This document shows positions 44,371 through 57,030 of a stretch of 64,000 nt of DNA, piece by piece. The notes under the pieces are model-generated. The model saw only the letters and a program-made list of their open reading frames with translations, searched no databases and was not told where the DNA came from. The position numbers and the translations under genes are program-made. The stretch comes from Ectocarpus siliculosus (taxonomy: Eukaryota > Sar > Phaeophyceae > Ectocarpales > Ectocarpaceae). Numbering within the stretch: position 1 is the stretch's first letter; every line of letters begins with the position of its first letter. Location of the stretch: NCBI GenBank assembly GCA_000310025.1, contig FN649746.1, forward strand, positions 420,544 to 484,543. The letters are read 5' to 3'.

Positions 44371-47300
44371 TCTCGCATGTGGTTTGCATCACCGCTGGCG
44401 GCGCTGCTGGCTCTCTCTGTGAACTGTGGAGACTTCCGAGAGATTGCAGACACCCCGCACACTACAGGGTCATCATCGCAATCTTCACATGTATACATAC
44501 CCCGGGGGCAGCCGCTATATATATAGCCCACCAGTCGCCCGTCCATGTGGCAGAATGGTCAAGTCAAACGTAACCCGACAAGAAGACCAAGGCTACGAGT
44601 AGATTTGCGAGACTATGTTCCCTGTTGTGCAGTGCTATAGATAGAGGAGGCGGCAAGGGCAAGTTTGCAAGGCAGGTGGTTCAATGTGAAAGCTGGTCAA
44701 TGACCTGTTCCAATTGAATGGACTGATTTCGAGCTTTTTGATCGATACTACTATATATTACTCTGCTGTGCCGCTGTAACTACTACTACTACTGTATTTC
44801 CTCGTACTACTTGTTGTACGCGAACTAGGCTGCTTGTTTCCGTGTGTTCCTGTAGTAGCACGGCTGGGTGATGAGTGTGGGCCGGCATCGATGACCAGGA
44901 GGTAGATGATGCAGAACGGGTAACGAGAGTGAGGCACGTTTGCTATATCCACATCTATCTACTGCAACCTCATTGTAATTTTTCGACGATTCATGGTAAC
45001 TTTTCGAATTTCTTCCCCCTCCGGGGGGGTGGGGGGTGGTGGCCTACGTGTCCGGATTTTTTTTTCGCACAGACCCTTGCAGTAGAAGAGATTTAATCAA
45101 CGCGTGTTGATATCTTGCTGATGATATGTACACGGCCCGAGACTTCGCACCACACATCACAGCAAAGATATGAACACATGCACACACACACCTCGTGTTA
45201 CATGACCTACTTAGGACAAAGTACTGTAGGTATACTATTTTTTGTGTACAGTCGTATCATCATTGTTGGGCGTGAAAACACCACCAGGATTGTTTTCTGA
45301 CAAACAAACGAACACTTTTGGTGCAACTAGGTTTAGGTCTTTTATGCCGAGTACTGGTTGGTCAACTCCCTCATCGCGAGTAAAGATGCAGCCCTGGGAC
45401 CTCACTGACTGTTGTTGTTCATCTCTCTGCCGTTTACTACTTCAGCTCTCATAAGTAGCTTGACTACGAACGGACATGAGAATGGTACCATTTGTGAGGG
45501 GATCATCCGTCTGTCTGTCCGTTGTGTGGACGGGCATCATCATCGTGACCAAGTGCACCATTTCGAAGGTCTTGCAGAAGGCCCTCCGACGATGTATGTA
45601 TGTTGCCACCGGACGAGATCAGGTGAGACACCGCGTTCGATGCATGTAGTACAATAGTGTGCACGAAGTTTGAAGAATGAACGCTTCATTGTAGCCATCC
45701 TTGCGTTGGGAGCGAGGGTCGATGTTCGACGAGAGAACGTCTCAAAACAAGCGCATTTATTCGTCAACCTCTCTACACCCCACCCAGCACGATCAGCCGC
45801 TCCTCTTGCCACCAACAACCCGCTCACCACCAAACCATACACAGCAAAAACCACATGATATATATGCGACCTGCATGTAATGTGTCACCGACTCCGTAGG
45901 GAAATCGAGACTGGCGGTGACGAAGAAGCATATGATGATGGCCCAAAGAGGCGCCAGAACTCGCTGGACTCGCAATCGGACAGCGATGGCGAGGAAGGTG
46001 GCGACTACATGTATTTAGTCCGCCATTCGACGATGGTCGCTGACTGCTTTTGTTTTGTTCGGGAAATGTTTTTCTCGCGATTAAGACACAAGCTGGGGGC
46101 ATAACGTCCATTGGGTGGGAGTCGTATGAAATATCTTTAAAAAAACATTGAAACGATATCTGTATGGGTTGAGTTGAGCAAAACTCTGAATGAATTGGAT
46201 TTTCATGTGTTGCCATTGGTTCTACGTGGCGATTTCGAGGAGTGTTTCTTGGTGCTACAGAAACAATACCCTGAAGAGTGTAGTGCTCTACATACTACAC
46301 TGAAGAGTGTAGTACACGTACGTATGTCTCACCACGAAGAATGGGGGGACTGTCGCCATAATAGAACGAAAACATACACACACTGCTTGCTGCTGTCTAG
46401 ATCGTATCTATCTATAGTAGTATCTCGAACCGAGTCGGGGAGGGGGGTATCCAGTGAAGTAGGACTGATCTTCGGGGCCTCGTATACCACGGTGAGTTGA
46501 GTGCCACTCTGCCCATTACCCAGAAACAGGGTACTCAGGAACAGTTCAGTGTTGATTAGTTAGTACCAGGTTGTGGCAAGGTAGCATCTAGTGCCGCTGG
46601 CCAAGCGAAGCTAGTGGGGGGGTACGTGCGTTATAGCGGTCAGTAATATAACTGGCCAAGCTACTGTGTGGGGACAGTGGAATAAGTGGAAAAGGGCAGG
46701 TTTGTTTGTTTGTTTGTGGGAATAGACAATCCAAACTGACTACTGGTCGTTGTAAATGAAAGACCCTTCGAATTACTACTGACGGTTTTTTCGGTGCGGG
46801 TAAAGTTCCACGGAGTACAGCTCCCCGAGCGAGAGAACGAGAGAGCGAGACAATGAGTCCAAGCAGTCTTCGGCGCGCTAGAGGTCTCAGATCAGAGAGA
46901 AGGAACGAGGTTGACACATCGCAGGCTTGCAGCTGTTTGCCAGCTCTAGGGGCTGCAAATCAATGCACATGAGCCAAAAGTATTTTTCCCACCCTTCCTT
47001 GCAACTTTTTTAATTCTTGGTTGAAGGACAATTCATTATTGTTTGAAAAATTGAAAAGGCTCCGAAAGACAGTGCTCTGCAAATTTGGCATCTCTCCGTT
47101 TCCTTTCTCCGTTTCCTTTCTTCGGTGAGCGCGGAAATTGGACGATGAAGCCAACGTGCGCCAAATCGACCAAGTCAATCCCATACCATACCCCGTGAAC
47201 ACTCTATGGATAATCACGAAGTGCAAGCAAGGTGTTGAAGTTTCTCAAAACACGACCGCCTCGGGCGCTGGACATTCAACAGAGAAGCTGCAGACTCGAA

Positions 47301-47589
47301 GAAAGCTGTTTCTGTTCACTCCAGAGAAAGGCGAACTCGCAGTATGCCATACTGTCACTACTGTAATAGCCGAAGTACGAGGTAAACCACCAGAAGACCA
47401 CCGGGACGAGCGGTTGCGATACCCGGCAAATGACCCCCACTCTCGTAGGTCGTATGCGTATGTATGTACTTCGCCATAGATCGTTTCGTTCGTTTTATGA
47501 TGAAAGAGATGAGGCAGTTCAGCCGTCTGCAACTAATTGTGTTGTCGGTAACCGTCATGTACGGTATTAGTTGGACATCATACATATTT
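44371..47589. other. Gene-poor stretch
   Basis: A short coding-like fragment at 45880-46010 (+) gives LRREIETGGDEEAYDDG and an acidic Ser/Asp end. It has no clear splice sites and is left uncalled. Positions 46290-46375 hold a copy of the small GTAGTGTAG repeat. Nothing else is recognised. Confidence 0.4.
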
Positions 47590-49030
47590 GGACTGTCCCA
47601 TGGACCGCGGTCCAGGTCCGTCCATGGACCATCATGAAGCTCAATGAAGTAGGTTTATCGGACGCTCCAAGGTGTGCCGTAACCAGTTCATGGGATGGCC
47701 CATGGGAAGGCCCATGACCCGTTTCACGGCCCGGCCCATGGCATGGTTCAAGAACCACCACGGACCAGACCATGGACCGAGGTATGGTACGGTTCACGAA
47801 CCGTTCCACAACCCGGATCATGTAACGCCATGCCACACGATATGGTGCACCACGGTGCACCATGGGCCGTGCCATGGACCGTTTTGCGGTCCATTATGCA
47901 CACCATGGTGCACCATGAACCGTGTCATGGACGCACCCCTTGGCTGTGCCATCGACCGTTTGGCACACCATGGGGAACCGTGGGGCACCGTGGTCTGTGC
48001 CGTGGACCGTTCGACACACCATACGGTTCTCCACGGTGCGCCATGGACCGCGCCATGGAGCGTTTGGTACACCATGGTGCACCATAGACCGTGCCATGGG
48101 AGCGTTCGGCACACGATGGAGCGCCATGGTGCACACCGTGGACCGTTCCATGAACCGTGCCACATGGACCATGGCGCACCACAGATACTACAGTGTATCA
48201 ATGCATCAGGGACCGCGCCATAAGGGCGCGTTTGGTGCACCATGGCGCACTGGTGCACGATGGACCGTTTTGCACACCATGGGGCACCGTGGACCGTGCC
48301 ACTGACCGTGCGGTACACCATGCGGTTCTCCCCATGGTGCGCGATGGACCGAGCCATGGACCGTTTGGGGCTTGTCCATAGTGCACCCGCATAGGCACGC
48401 CGTGGGCGTGCAATAAACCATTTGGCACAACATCGTACACCATGGACCGCGTGTCATGGAGCGTTTGTGGTACATCATGGTGCACCAGGACGGTGCCATT
48501 TGGGCAAACTCATGGACCGTCTTTTGCGTCTTTTCGCACACCATGGAGCACCATCATCATGCCGTGCACCACTGTTTTGGCGCATCGTGGAGCACCACAT
48601 GGCACACCATGGTGAACATCGTGCTTCATGGACCATGCCATGGAGCGTTTGGCACACCATGGCGCACTATGGCGCGCACCGTGGACGGTGCCACGAATAA
48701 CCATGTGGCACACCATGGTAAACCGCGGAACGTGCCGTGGACCGTTCGGCGCACACTGCACACAGTTCTCCAGTTCTCCACGGTGCGCAATGGACCGTGC
48801 CATTGAGCGTTCGGCGCACCATTGACCGTGCCTTGAGGGAGCGTTTAGCTCACGGTGGAGCACCACGTGCCGTAGTGTTTGGCACATGATGGAGCGCCAT
48901 ATGGTGCACCCCATGGACCGTGCCATGGACCGTGCCATGTTCCATATGGACCATGGCGCACCACAGACAGTGCATCAGGGACAGGGCCTTTGGCACACGA
49001 TGGTGCACCATGGACTGTGTCATGGACATG
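47590..49030. repeat. Palindrome-rich CCATGG/GTGCAC satellite
   Basis: About 1.4 kb is made of degenerate 10-12-bp words such as CCATGGACCGTGCCATGG, CGTTTGGCACACCATGG and TGCACCATGG. Larger blocks recur: TTCTCCACGGTGCGCCATGG at about 48023, 48330 and 48773, and ACCATGGCGCACCACAGA at about 48168 and 48952, implying a higher-order unit of 300-450 bp or a nested one. Both strands are largely open here because stop codons are rare in the words; the frames are not genes. It ends about 320 bp before the kinase start. Confidence 0.9.
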
Positions 49031-49346
49031 GATCAGGCCCTTGGGATCGTCGGTGAGCTCAGTGGTATACATGTATACACGTGGAAGCTAGATACTGCTG
49101 CTTCGAATGCAGAATCTCGCCGCGGGCGGCTTGATGAGGCGGCGATATTTTTTCCGAGAAAAAAAGGTTAAAGTTGTACAATTGCGCCGCACTTCACATC
49201 CAGCACACCCACTCCCCACTCCTGCCTGTACACTACTGCTGTACACCCACCGCCATTCACCAGCCACAGCCGCCCAACCAACGAGAAGAAGGAGACCGAC
49301 CGGCTAGAGGACCATCGTCGTCGAGCGGTGCGGTTTTGGGTAAGGG

Positions 49347-52300
49347 ATGTACTCGGACCGGGTGTCGGGTACGTGGGCGCCCGGCTCGAACACAAGGTTC
49401 CACCCAGCGCGAACGATCCGCTGGCGAGAGCTCACAGGCCTGCAGCACCTCGCCGACGGGGCGATGTGCTCGTGCTACACGGCGCATCTGGCGGGGCACG
49501 GAACTGTGGTCGTCAAGAAGCCGAGTCGGCGCAGCAACGAGGTGTGTTCGCGGGCGGCGGTTGATCAGGCGCTGGTATAATAGGGTTTTTGCTCTCTTTC
49601 TCGTGCAGCAGTCCTATTCTGCTGTGCTGGCTATCCGCCCTCCAACCACCTCGGTTTGTCGGCAAACTCCGACTGCTTTGGCGGGGGGCACACCGCATAC
49701 ATCCACGCCCACCGCTGTGCTGGCGATGTTGAGGCGATTGGGGCTGTCGGCCACGCCCATCGCGAGAGTGGCCGGGAGCATGTACCAACATGCTGCCATG
49801 CGCCTACATCTCCGCCAGATGGTTGCCCCCCGGTTCACGAGAGGGTAAACGTCCCGTCCACGCTCGCCCTCTTCCCGAACCATAATAATGCGCGAGTTTT
49901 CCGGCACCGACGACAGATTCCTCTACTACGTAAGAGTGTGTAATTTCCACTGCTGTCTGTGTCGTGGGTGCTCAACAATCTCAGTCGTGTGTTCTCCAGA
50001 AGCGTATGTTTTCCTGCGGTGGCGCTCCCGGTTTTCGTGGGTGGCACACAACAAAAGCGGCAGCAGCAGCCAGCACATGTACATCCTCGCTGGCTCTTTA
50101 TTTCCGTGAGGGTGTCCATGTTGTCCTTACATCAAAAACCGTTCCGTTCTCCGCTCAGTATATATATTTGTTGCAACACCAACACATTGCAGGAATAGGA
50201 ATAGTAAAAGAAATCCCCTTTGACTGGGGCTGGGTATGCGGGTATTATCTCGAGCGGGGGTTGTTAGTCTTTGAGGGATTTGCACGTGGGCCCCTCTTTT
50301 GGGGTGGATGACTTTTGATCACAGAAGGGGTCCACGTCAGTTGGACCAGTACGGACATTAGAAGGTACTAAGCGGTTTTTCAACCTGAAGACAACAACAA
50401 CTAGTATTCTCTTTCAGAAAACGTGCAGTTGCACACGCGGGGGTTGCGAAACGTCTATTTACCTGTCGATGTTGCCACGCAAATCCGCTGCCGGCGACTA
50501 CTGCTGTGACGGCTGTTGCTGCCGACTGTGTAGACAACGGCGGCAGCCTGCCTGCGCGAAGAGACCGGGATTTTGCCGCAAGCAAGGTTTTGTTCGATAA
50601 TTATGATTTCACCACACCTTCGGACTAAAAAGTAATCCTGGCCAACCTTTCGGTGTACAAACCAGCCACCGAACGAAGGGTGTTTCTGTGAGCTGTGTGC
50701 TCTTGCCTTCTTCGTGGTTCACGTGTACCGCCGTCAAGGTTCGGCTAAGACCTCCATGCACGCTCTGTCACGGCTGCTTTCTCAAATCCCATCCAACACG
50801 CTAGTGGTTCTTGACTCCGCCTACTAGCAGCACGTGGAGGGACTAGGGATTCTGATCCGCTTCACAGGCGTCATGGGTGCCCGTTTATTCAGGTAGAGCA
50901 CCCAGGTTAGCATGACCACAAAATTGTCCCCGCTGCGTTAAGGTATTCTCAACACCCGTCTCCTATTTCTCCCCGCACCACCAACCGCTGGGAATTTCTT
51001 CAACCTTCCATGTACCTAGACAAAAATGATAGAAGCAAAAAACACACCGGTTTCTGACACCACCACATTTGTCCTGACTCACTTCCTATTATAGTTTCAT
51101 GAAGACCTTCCCAGAATTTTCCCAGCCGAGGAAATCATCATCATGCACGCCGATGTGTAAGTGACGGCACACAGAGCTCCACCCCGCTACTGCTGTTGTT
51201 GACGCTAACCGCCAACACGTCAACAACGGTCCGTCCTCTCGAGGACGCGTGGTCTAACAACTACAGAAGGCATGCAAAACTGGAGTACCCCCCCCCCCGC
51301 CCCTTTTTAATCTGCGGTGCCCTCGTCCGACCAACGCAGACTCTGGAGGAGATCGAGCGGGAGTTGGACATCGAGAAGGCCTACCTCGCCAGCTTGCAGC
51401 ACCCCAACATCGTGAGGCTCATCGGTAGCGGCCGCCGCGGCATCAAGAACAATTTCCAGCCCTTCCTCGTGCTCGAGTACCTGTCCGGGAACACCCTCGC
51501 TAACCTCATCTCCAAGCGGAGGCGCGGCGAGTTCGAAATCCCCCATTTCGTCTTGGACGGCAAGAAGAACTACATCCCCTGGGCGCAGGCCATGGGGTGG
51601 GCACAGGTGAGAGTCTTGTGTGTGTGTTTCTTCGATTATTAGCACCGAATGCGCTAACCTGCCGACCAATCGAGAGGTTTACCCCGGGGCAACGCAACGC
51701 CTCCTATCAAAAGTTCTGTCCAGTGTGCATGTTCCGCGGTTGGCATCGACCGCGCTCACTGGCGTACCAAAAACCAGGCACCTTCCACTAGTCAGAGTAG
51801 CATGAGACAGACAACCTGAATATTTTCCATCTTCGTGTCACGCGAGTTTTCCGGCCTCGTACAGGGTTTACCGGCCTTAGTCATGCAGCCTAATGAAAAG
51901 AACCACCGATGTTAATCCTCAACAAAGTGTTATACAGACCGCGCCCGCACTTAAGAACCTCTTTTAATGGTTTCGACCGAGGCTGGGGTTCTTACTGTAT
52001 TCCTGGGGTCATGCTCGCTATGTTGGTTTTAGTGTAGGGCTTCACCGAGCTCATACGCAAGTTCGATTTTTTTTTGTAGGCTCAATGTCTGAACTCCTGG
52101 GTCCTTAAGTCCGGGCGCGTTCTGTATCTCGAGCGGGTAGTCTTTCTCTGTGATATTATGGTATGACATACAATGATTGCATGTATGTATTTACGTGTAT
52201 GTTTGTCCTTCCCTGTGCCATCGGACCAGGACATGGCGTCGGCACTCCACTACATGCACCACGAGGCCTCTCCGGGATACATGTACATATGCCGAGACCT

Positions 52301-53728
52301 GAAGCCGGACAACATCGGCTTTGCCGCGGACGGCACTCTCAAGATGTTCGGTGCGTTGTTGACTTTTTTTTTCGGGAGCCTTCGGGAGGGTGTAGGGATT
52401 CCGGGTGTTGGTTGGAGGTTAGGGAAACGAAACCCCACTCTCTACTTCAAAGATTGATATTTATATCCTCGCGAAGGGGTTCCTTTGTTGGGGGACACTT
52501 TTCTGTCTGTCTAAAACGAAGTCATCCTTCGTACCTCGGGACTGTACAGCCTCTTCCAATGCACGGATGCGAATTTGTCTGGACCTCGTGACCTGTAGCT
52601 AACTGGGGTCTATTGATGTTGTCCTTGGGGTACTCGGTACCGGATGTCCATCTGCGGGGAATCTGTGGAGATATATGCTACGGTGGGGCCCCCATAAAGG
52701 GCCTAACTACATGCTGCTGCTGTGTGTCTCGGTAGGCACTACTGTAAAAGGTCTTGAGGCAAGCATTATTTCTTTTTCGACCTCTGGCGAAAAAGCTACT
52801 GGACCCAAACATGTTGTTGGTGGTTTGTCCGGCCGGTTGGCGGCGCCATTGTGCCGTCGTCGTCGAAACTGTTCTGAAATTTCAAGGTTTGACCTGCACA
52901 GCAGCTCGTGCGCTTTTCTGATTTGACTGGTGAAGTAGCACGACTGCCCCCGTCGTCACGCCGGCCCGAACTGAGCAAGTGATCTACATAAGGCAGCAAG
53001 GAAAAAAACGAACGGCACCAAAAGAGAAATAAAATGCACACGCATCCAGCCAACAAGGATATTACGATCTTGTTTTTTCGTTTTTTTTGTGCGTCCTGTT
53101 GCGTATTGTTTTTCATTTTTTTTTCGGTTCCTGCAATAAGCTATTTTGGTAGGTATTTTGCATTGGCCTTTTTCTGCCCCCCCCCCCCCCGGTTCCGGCA
53201 AGTGTACTCCCGCGCACTACGTAAATACTTTCCATGACTCCCTTCCACCTTTTTCCTTCCTTCGGCTCGCTGTTGTGTTATGTCTTTCCCTCTCCTGTCC
53301 GTGTCCGCTTTTCCTGCCCCTGTTGTGGCGGTGGTGCGATGCATGGAAGACATGGGGCTTGCCAAAAGGGTGGCGAGGAAGTCGGGCACAAACCAGCGGT
53401 ACACGATGACGAGTAGATGTGGTACCCTTCGCTACATGCCACCAGAGGTAACAAGTCGCACCAGCGTTTTTGTTTTTCACATCTGAAGGCTACTGCTGTG
53501 TTTATCAACGTGCTGTACCTACCGGTTGCAAAGTTCTGCTTGTGCTTTTGCAACAGATACAGAAGATACTCAACACGCGTTTTTTGCGAGTGTGTTTTTT
53601 TGTTTTATTTTTCAAAATCGAAGGCTTAAGAAATGTTTTTTTTGCCAAGACAACAACGACAATATCGTGTGGGAGGTCACGTCGTACCCCCAGGTGGTGA
53701 TCCGACCTCGTCTGTGTGGTTACTCCCC

Positions 53729-53796
<68 letters not shown>

Positions 53797-54490
53797 GGCA
53801 TGACGCGGCAGGCGTTCCTCGGGTGCTCGTACAACGAAAAGGTGGACGTCTACGCGTGGTCCCACGTGGTAGCGGAGATGCTCTCCCTCGATGTGGTGAG
53901 TTGAGAATCGGACTTTTCTTCTCTCCTTCCGGTTGAGTTGCCCGCCATTGTAGACGCATTCAAATCAGTAGGAGTCCCTTGCCCCGTCCCACCCACCCCG
54001 CGTCGATTTAGTGCATTCATCACTGTTGGGTATTGCCGCTCGTTTCTTCTGAAAACGCATGTCCTGCTTTGCTCCACGCTTGACGCCGGAACTGCCTACA
54101 GCCTGCGTACATCCCACGTTTGTGCGTACTACGAACTGTTTTTCTTGTTGTTGTTGTTGTCCGTGGTCCAACCTCGAGACATGCAACCCTCCATGCCTTG
54201 TCTCGACACCACCTCTCTCATCATGTGCTAACGCCTAACCGCACGCCACTCCTCTCCACGACGGCGGTTTCATGCCCTGCACGCAGCCGTACGAACACAT
54301 GGGCACCCACGAGTTCCGAGCGACGGTGGCCCTGGGTCGCCGGAGACCCAACGTAGAGAGGCGGTGGCCGCGGAGCATACAGCGCCTGCTGAGACGGTGC
54401 TGGGACCGAGACCCGGCCGTGAGGCCGAGCTTCGGGGAGATTCTGGAGGCGGGCGTTCTGGAGCAGGTGGGAAAGGGTTTGGGTCGTTGA
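49347..54490 (+). CDS. TKL-type protein kinase
   Basis: Serine/threonine kinase of the tyrosine-kinase-like group, with degenerate motifs. Exons: 49347-49541, 51340-51606, 52230-52350, 53350-53447, 53812-53895 and 54287-54490; phases agree throughout and give 322 residues. Visible parts in order: poor glycine loop (LADGAMCSCY), beta-3 lysine (TVVVKK), helix C (EEIERELDIEKAYL) with QHPNIVRLIG, hinge LVLEYLSGNTL, catalytic loop CRDLKPDN (176-183; Cys where His is usual), DMG (195-197) in place of DFG, GTLRYMPPE (Pro for Ala in APE), YNEKVDVYAWSHVVAEML, and RCWDRDPAVRPSFGEIL. The catalytic Lys, Asp and Asn remain, so activity is plausible. Exon 6 either ends at the TGA at 54488-54490 or is spliced at CAG|GTGGGA (54466) to a Ser/Pro-rich tail that ends at 55229; I cannot decide. 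ATG 49347 is the first in-frame Met; an upstream exon is possible. Confidence 0.88.
53729..53795. repeat. (CT)n microsatellite at a 3' splice site
   Basis: About 33 CT units stand 17-83 bp upstream of the acceptor at 53811 and are the only pyrimidine tract available to it. Confidence 0.95.
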
Positions 54491-57030
54491 GGAGGTGTTG
54501 GTGTCAGTGGCGTTAGCAAATGTGTTGCTTGTGTGGGTTCTGGTAGTGGTGGCGGGAGGTTTGGGTGGTTGAAAAGTTTGTTGGCGTAAGTGGCGTTAGC
54601 AATGTGTTGGCTCTGGTGGTGGTGGTGGTGGGAGGTTTTGGTGGTGAAATTCTTTGGCGATGAAAATGGTTGAGAATGTGCCGGTGTGATTGGCGTCAAC
54701 AATGGCTTGGTCCTAGTGGTGGTAGTGGTGGTGGTTTTTGGTGGTGGTGGTGGTGATGAGGAAGCTCGAGTTTCTTTTCTCTCAAGTGTTGACGCCGCCC
54801 AAAGATCCAAATATCGATTCGGACGTTCTTGCCTGAATGTCGTTATTGCGCCGCATCATCACCCCCCCCATCCCAAAGGCAGCGGGCCCCCAACAATCCT
54901 GGTTCCACCACTTCAGCCTCCGGCGGCCCTCGTCAGCAACAGCCACCAGAGACGAGGCGACTGCTGTGGCGAACGCCGACCAGAACCTCACCGAACGTGC
55001 TTCGCGCGGGCGGATAGCGACCATCGACCTCTCCGGCGACCCCAACCACCGGTCCCCCGCCCCGCAGCCCGAAGGGGCTTCGGTGGCCCCGGTGGTAACG
55101 GTGGGAGACTCAGAGGAAGAAGACGCGGCGGGAGTAGGAACCCGGCCTAACTCCACCCCCGCAAGGCTCATCCGGCTCGGACCGTGGGCACTACCCGTGT
55201 GCTTTTTTGGAGGCGGCGCACGGGCATAGACTACCACTGCTGTGTGGACGTTGTTTTTTGTCTGTTTCGTTGTGTTATAGAAACCCTACGCGTGCGGCCG
55301 CTCCGCTTTGCGCCGCGCTCCTTGTTGTTGTCTTAGTGTCGTTTTTTCAGCGGAGTGTTCTTCTTGGTGGTTCAAAGAAAAAAAGAGTGTGTGTCGGGTG
55401 ATGATGTGCTGGCCAACAGATTTTTAAGAGGGTGGCCGGTTTAGAGGTGCTGGGGGACGACGTGTATGTGAGGTGTGGTTGTTTCGACGGTCCGTGTCAA
55501 CAGTGGCAGCGGTGTCTTTGGTGCGTTTCTTTCTTTGTTCGTCGTGGTCGTCTTGTTTTGTGTAGTTGAACAATAAGTAACCTGCTCCGGTCGGTCTTGC
55601 GCCGTCTGCCCACATACATGTGGAGTTTTTTTTCAGGCCCTAGACGATTATTAGGAAATTAGATGATCGGCTCGGCTAGAGGTCCTTCGGGTTTTAAAGT
55701 TGTACGTTGTCATTGCATTGTACGAAGTAGCCCTCCTGGGGTACACTAGTCTATCTACGAGTACAGGTGTACGGGATGAGCTGGAGTCCGTGCATAACGA
55801 TGCTTGAGTGAGATGATGACCAGAGAGAGAGAGAAAGAAAGTCTATTGCCTTGCTTGATGGTCAGGTTGCCGGTTTGGTTCCGCTGCTATTTTTTATATA
55901 TATTATAAAGTAAGAAATTGAAGCTGGTCTATGGTATGCAACCACGGTTGGTTGTCCTGCCCTTTGGTTATCACCCCGTAAACACTTATAGCGAATGATT
56001 GTACTCTCCACCACCTCGTCGTGTGTTGTCGGCTGGATTTTTCGGCACTTGGGTGAATCGGTCTGTTCCCTTGAGGCACATTTGTGTGTGTTTTTATTGT
56101 TAGCATCGACCGCGCTAACCGGCTGACCAATGAAAAGATGTAGTGTGTGTCTGCACATCGAAAGCAAAGTGTGTGCATCAATGTTCACCGAGGCTTGTTT
56201 AAAACCAACCCCGTTGACCATATCGTCCTCCATTGTTACTTGAATAATGGCTGATGATGCAGGCATTGTGTTTGCGGTCTACACGGTACCATGCTGTAGG
56301 TTGTTTACTGTTGTTGTGTCCGAAAAGTATGGGGTGTAGGTGTGAGAGGTTTTTCCAAGTTATTACAAATTCAGGAAAATAAGTTCCGAAGAGAACCGAC
56401 GCCACTTTGCAAGCTTGCAAGGAGGATTGCGTTGAAGTGCCTCTGCTGAACGGAACTGCCCAAAATTTACGTTGGCATCCGGAGATAAAAGCTCGGGTCG
56501 AGATTGGCCGTGCGTGGCTCTTTTTCTAGTACCGTCGCAACGACACAGTCTTCGCCCCTACCAGGGAGCACATGAGCACATACATGTATTATGTTGGTGT
56601 TGCATTGTTGTCACCAATTTTGATTTTCCTCAAGTCTGATCTCTGAAACATAATTCTTCTATTTGCGGTCGCCAACTGCCGCGCACACCCTGTTGTGGCG
56701 CTGCTAAATTACTATGTAGTAGACTGCTTGCATGCCTTACGCAGCAGCAAACAGCTACAATACAGTACCAGCACGAGGGCGGTGTGTTGTTGCATAGACA
56801 CACAAACATGTTTACAACTACTACGTGGCTTTTTAAAAGTTTTTTTATTCCCGCGGGCATCCCTATTGCTTATTTACACCCCCTTGAAATCGAGTCAAAC
56901 AAGCACAGACAAACAGCTCCGAGCGTGCTGCGTTTTATCACACCTTTCACGCACTTCAACGACCGCTGCGGAACATCGACCGAGCCCCGACCGCACCTAG
57001 GGTATCCTCAAGCTTCCCCAGCTGTCGAAT
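54491..57030. other. Space after the kinase, with a possible extra kinase exon
   Basis: Positions 54490-54760 hold three diverged units with GTGGCGTTAGCAA and TGGTGGTGGTGG. The frame 54837-55229 (+) has protein-like composition (ATIDLSGDPNHRS, VTVGDSEEEDA) and may be a kinase C-terminal exon, but the phase from 54466 does not fit a simple acceptor. A dispersed-repeat copy is at 56098-56140. Otherwise nothing recognised. Confidence 0.45.

Noticed and set aside
47672..48938. Long open frames on both strands in the CCATGG satellite
   Set aside because: Openness follows from the stop-poor repeat words; the peptides are repeats of His/Gly/Pro/Thr in every frame, with no splice or start logic.
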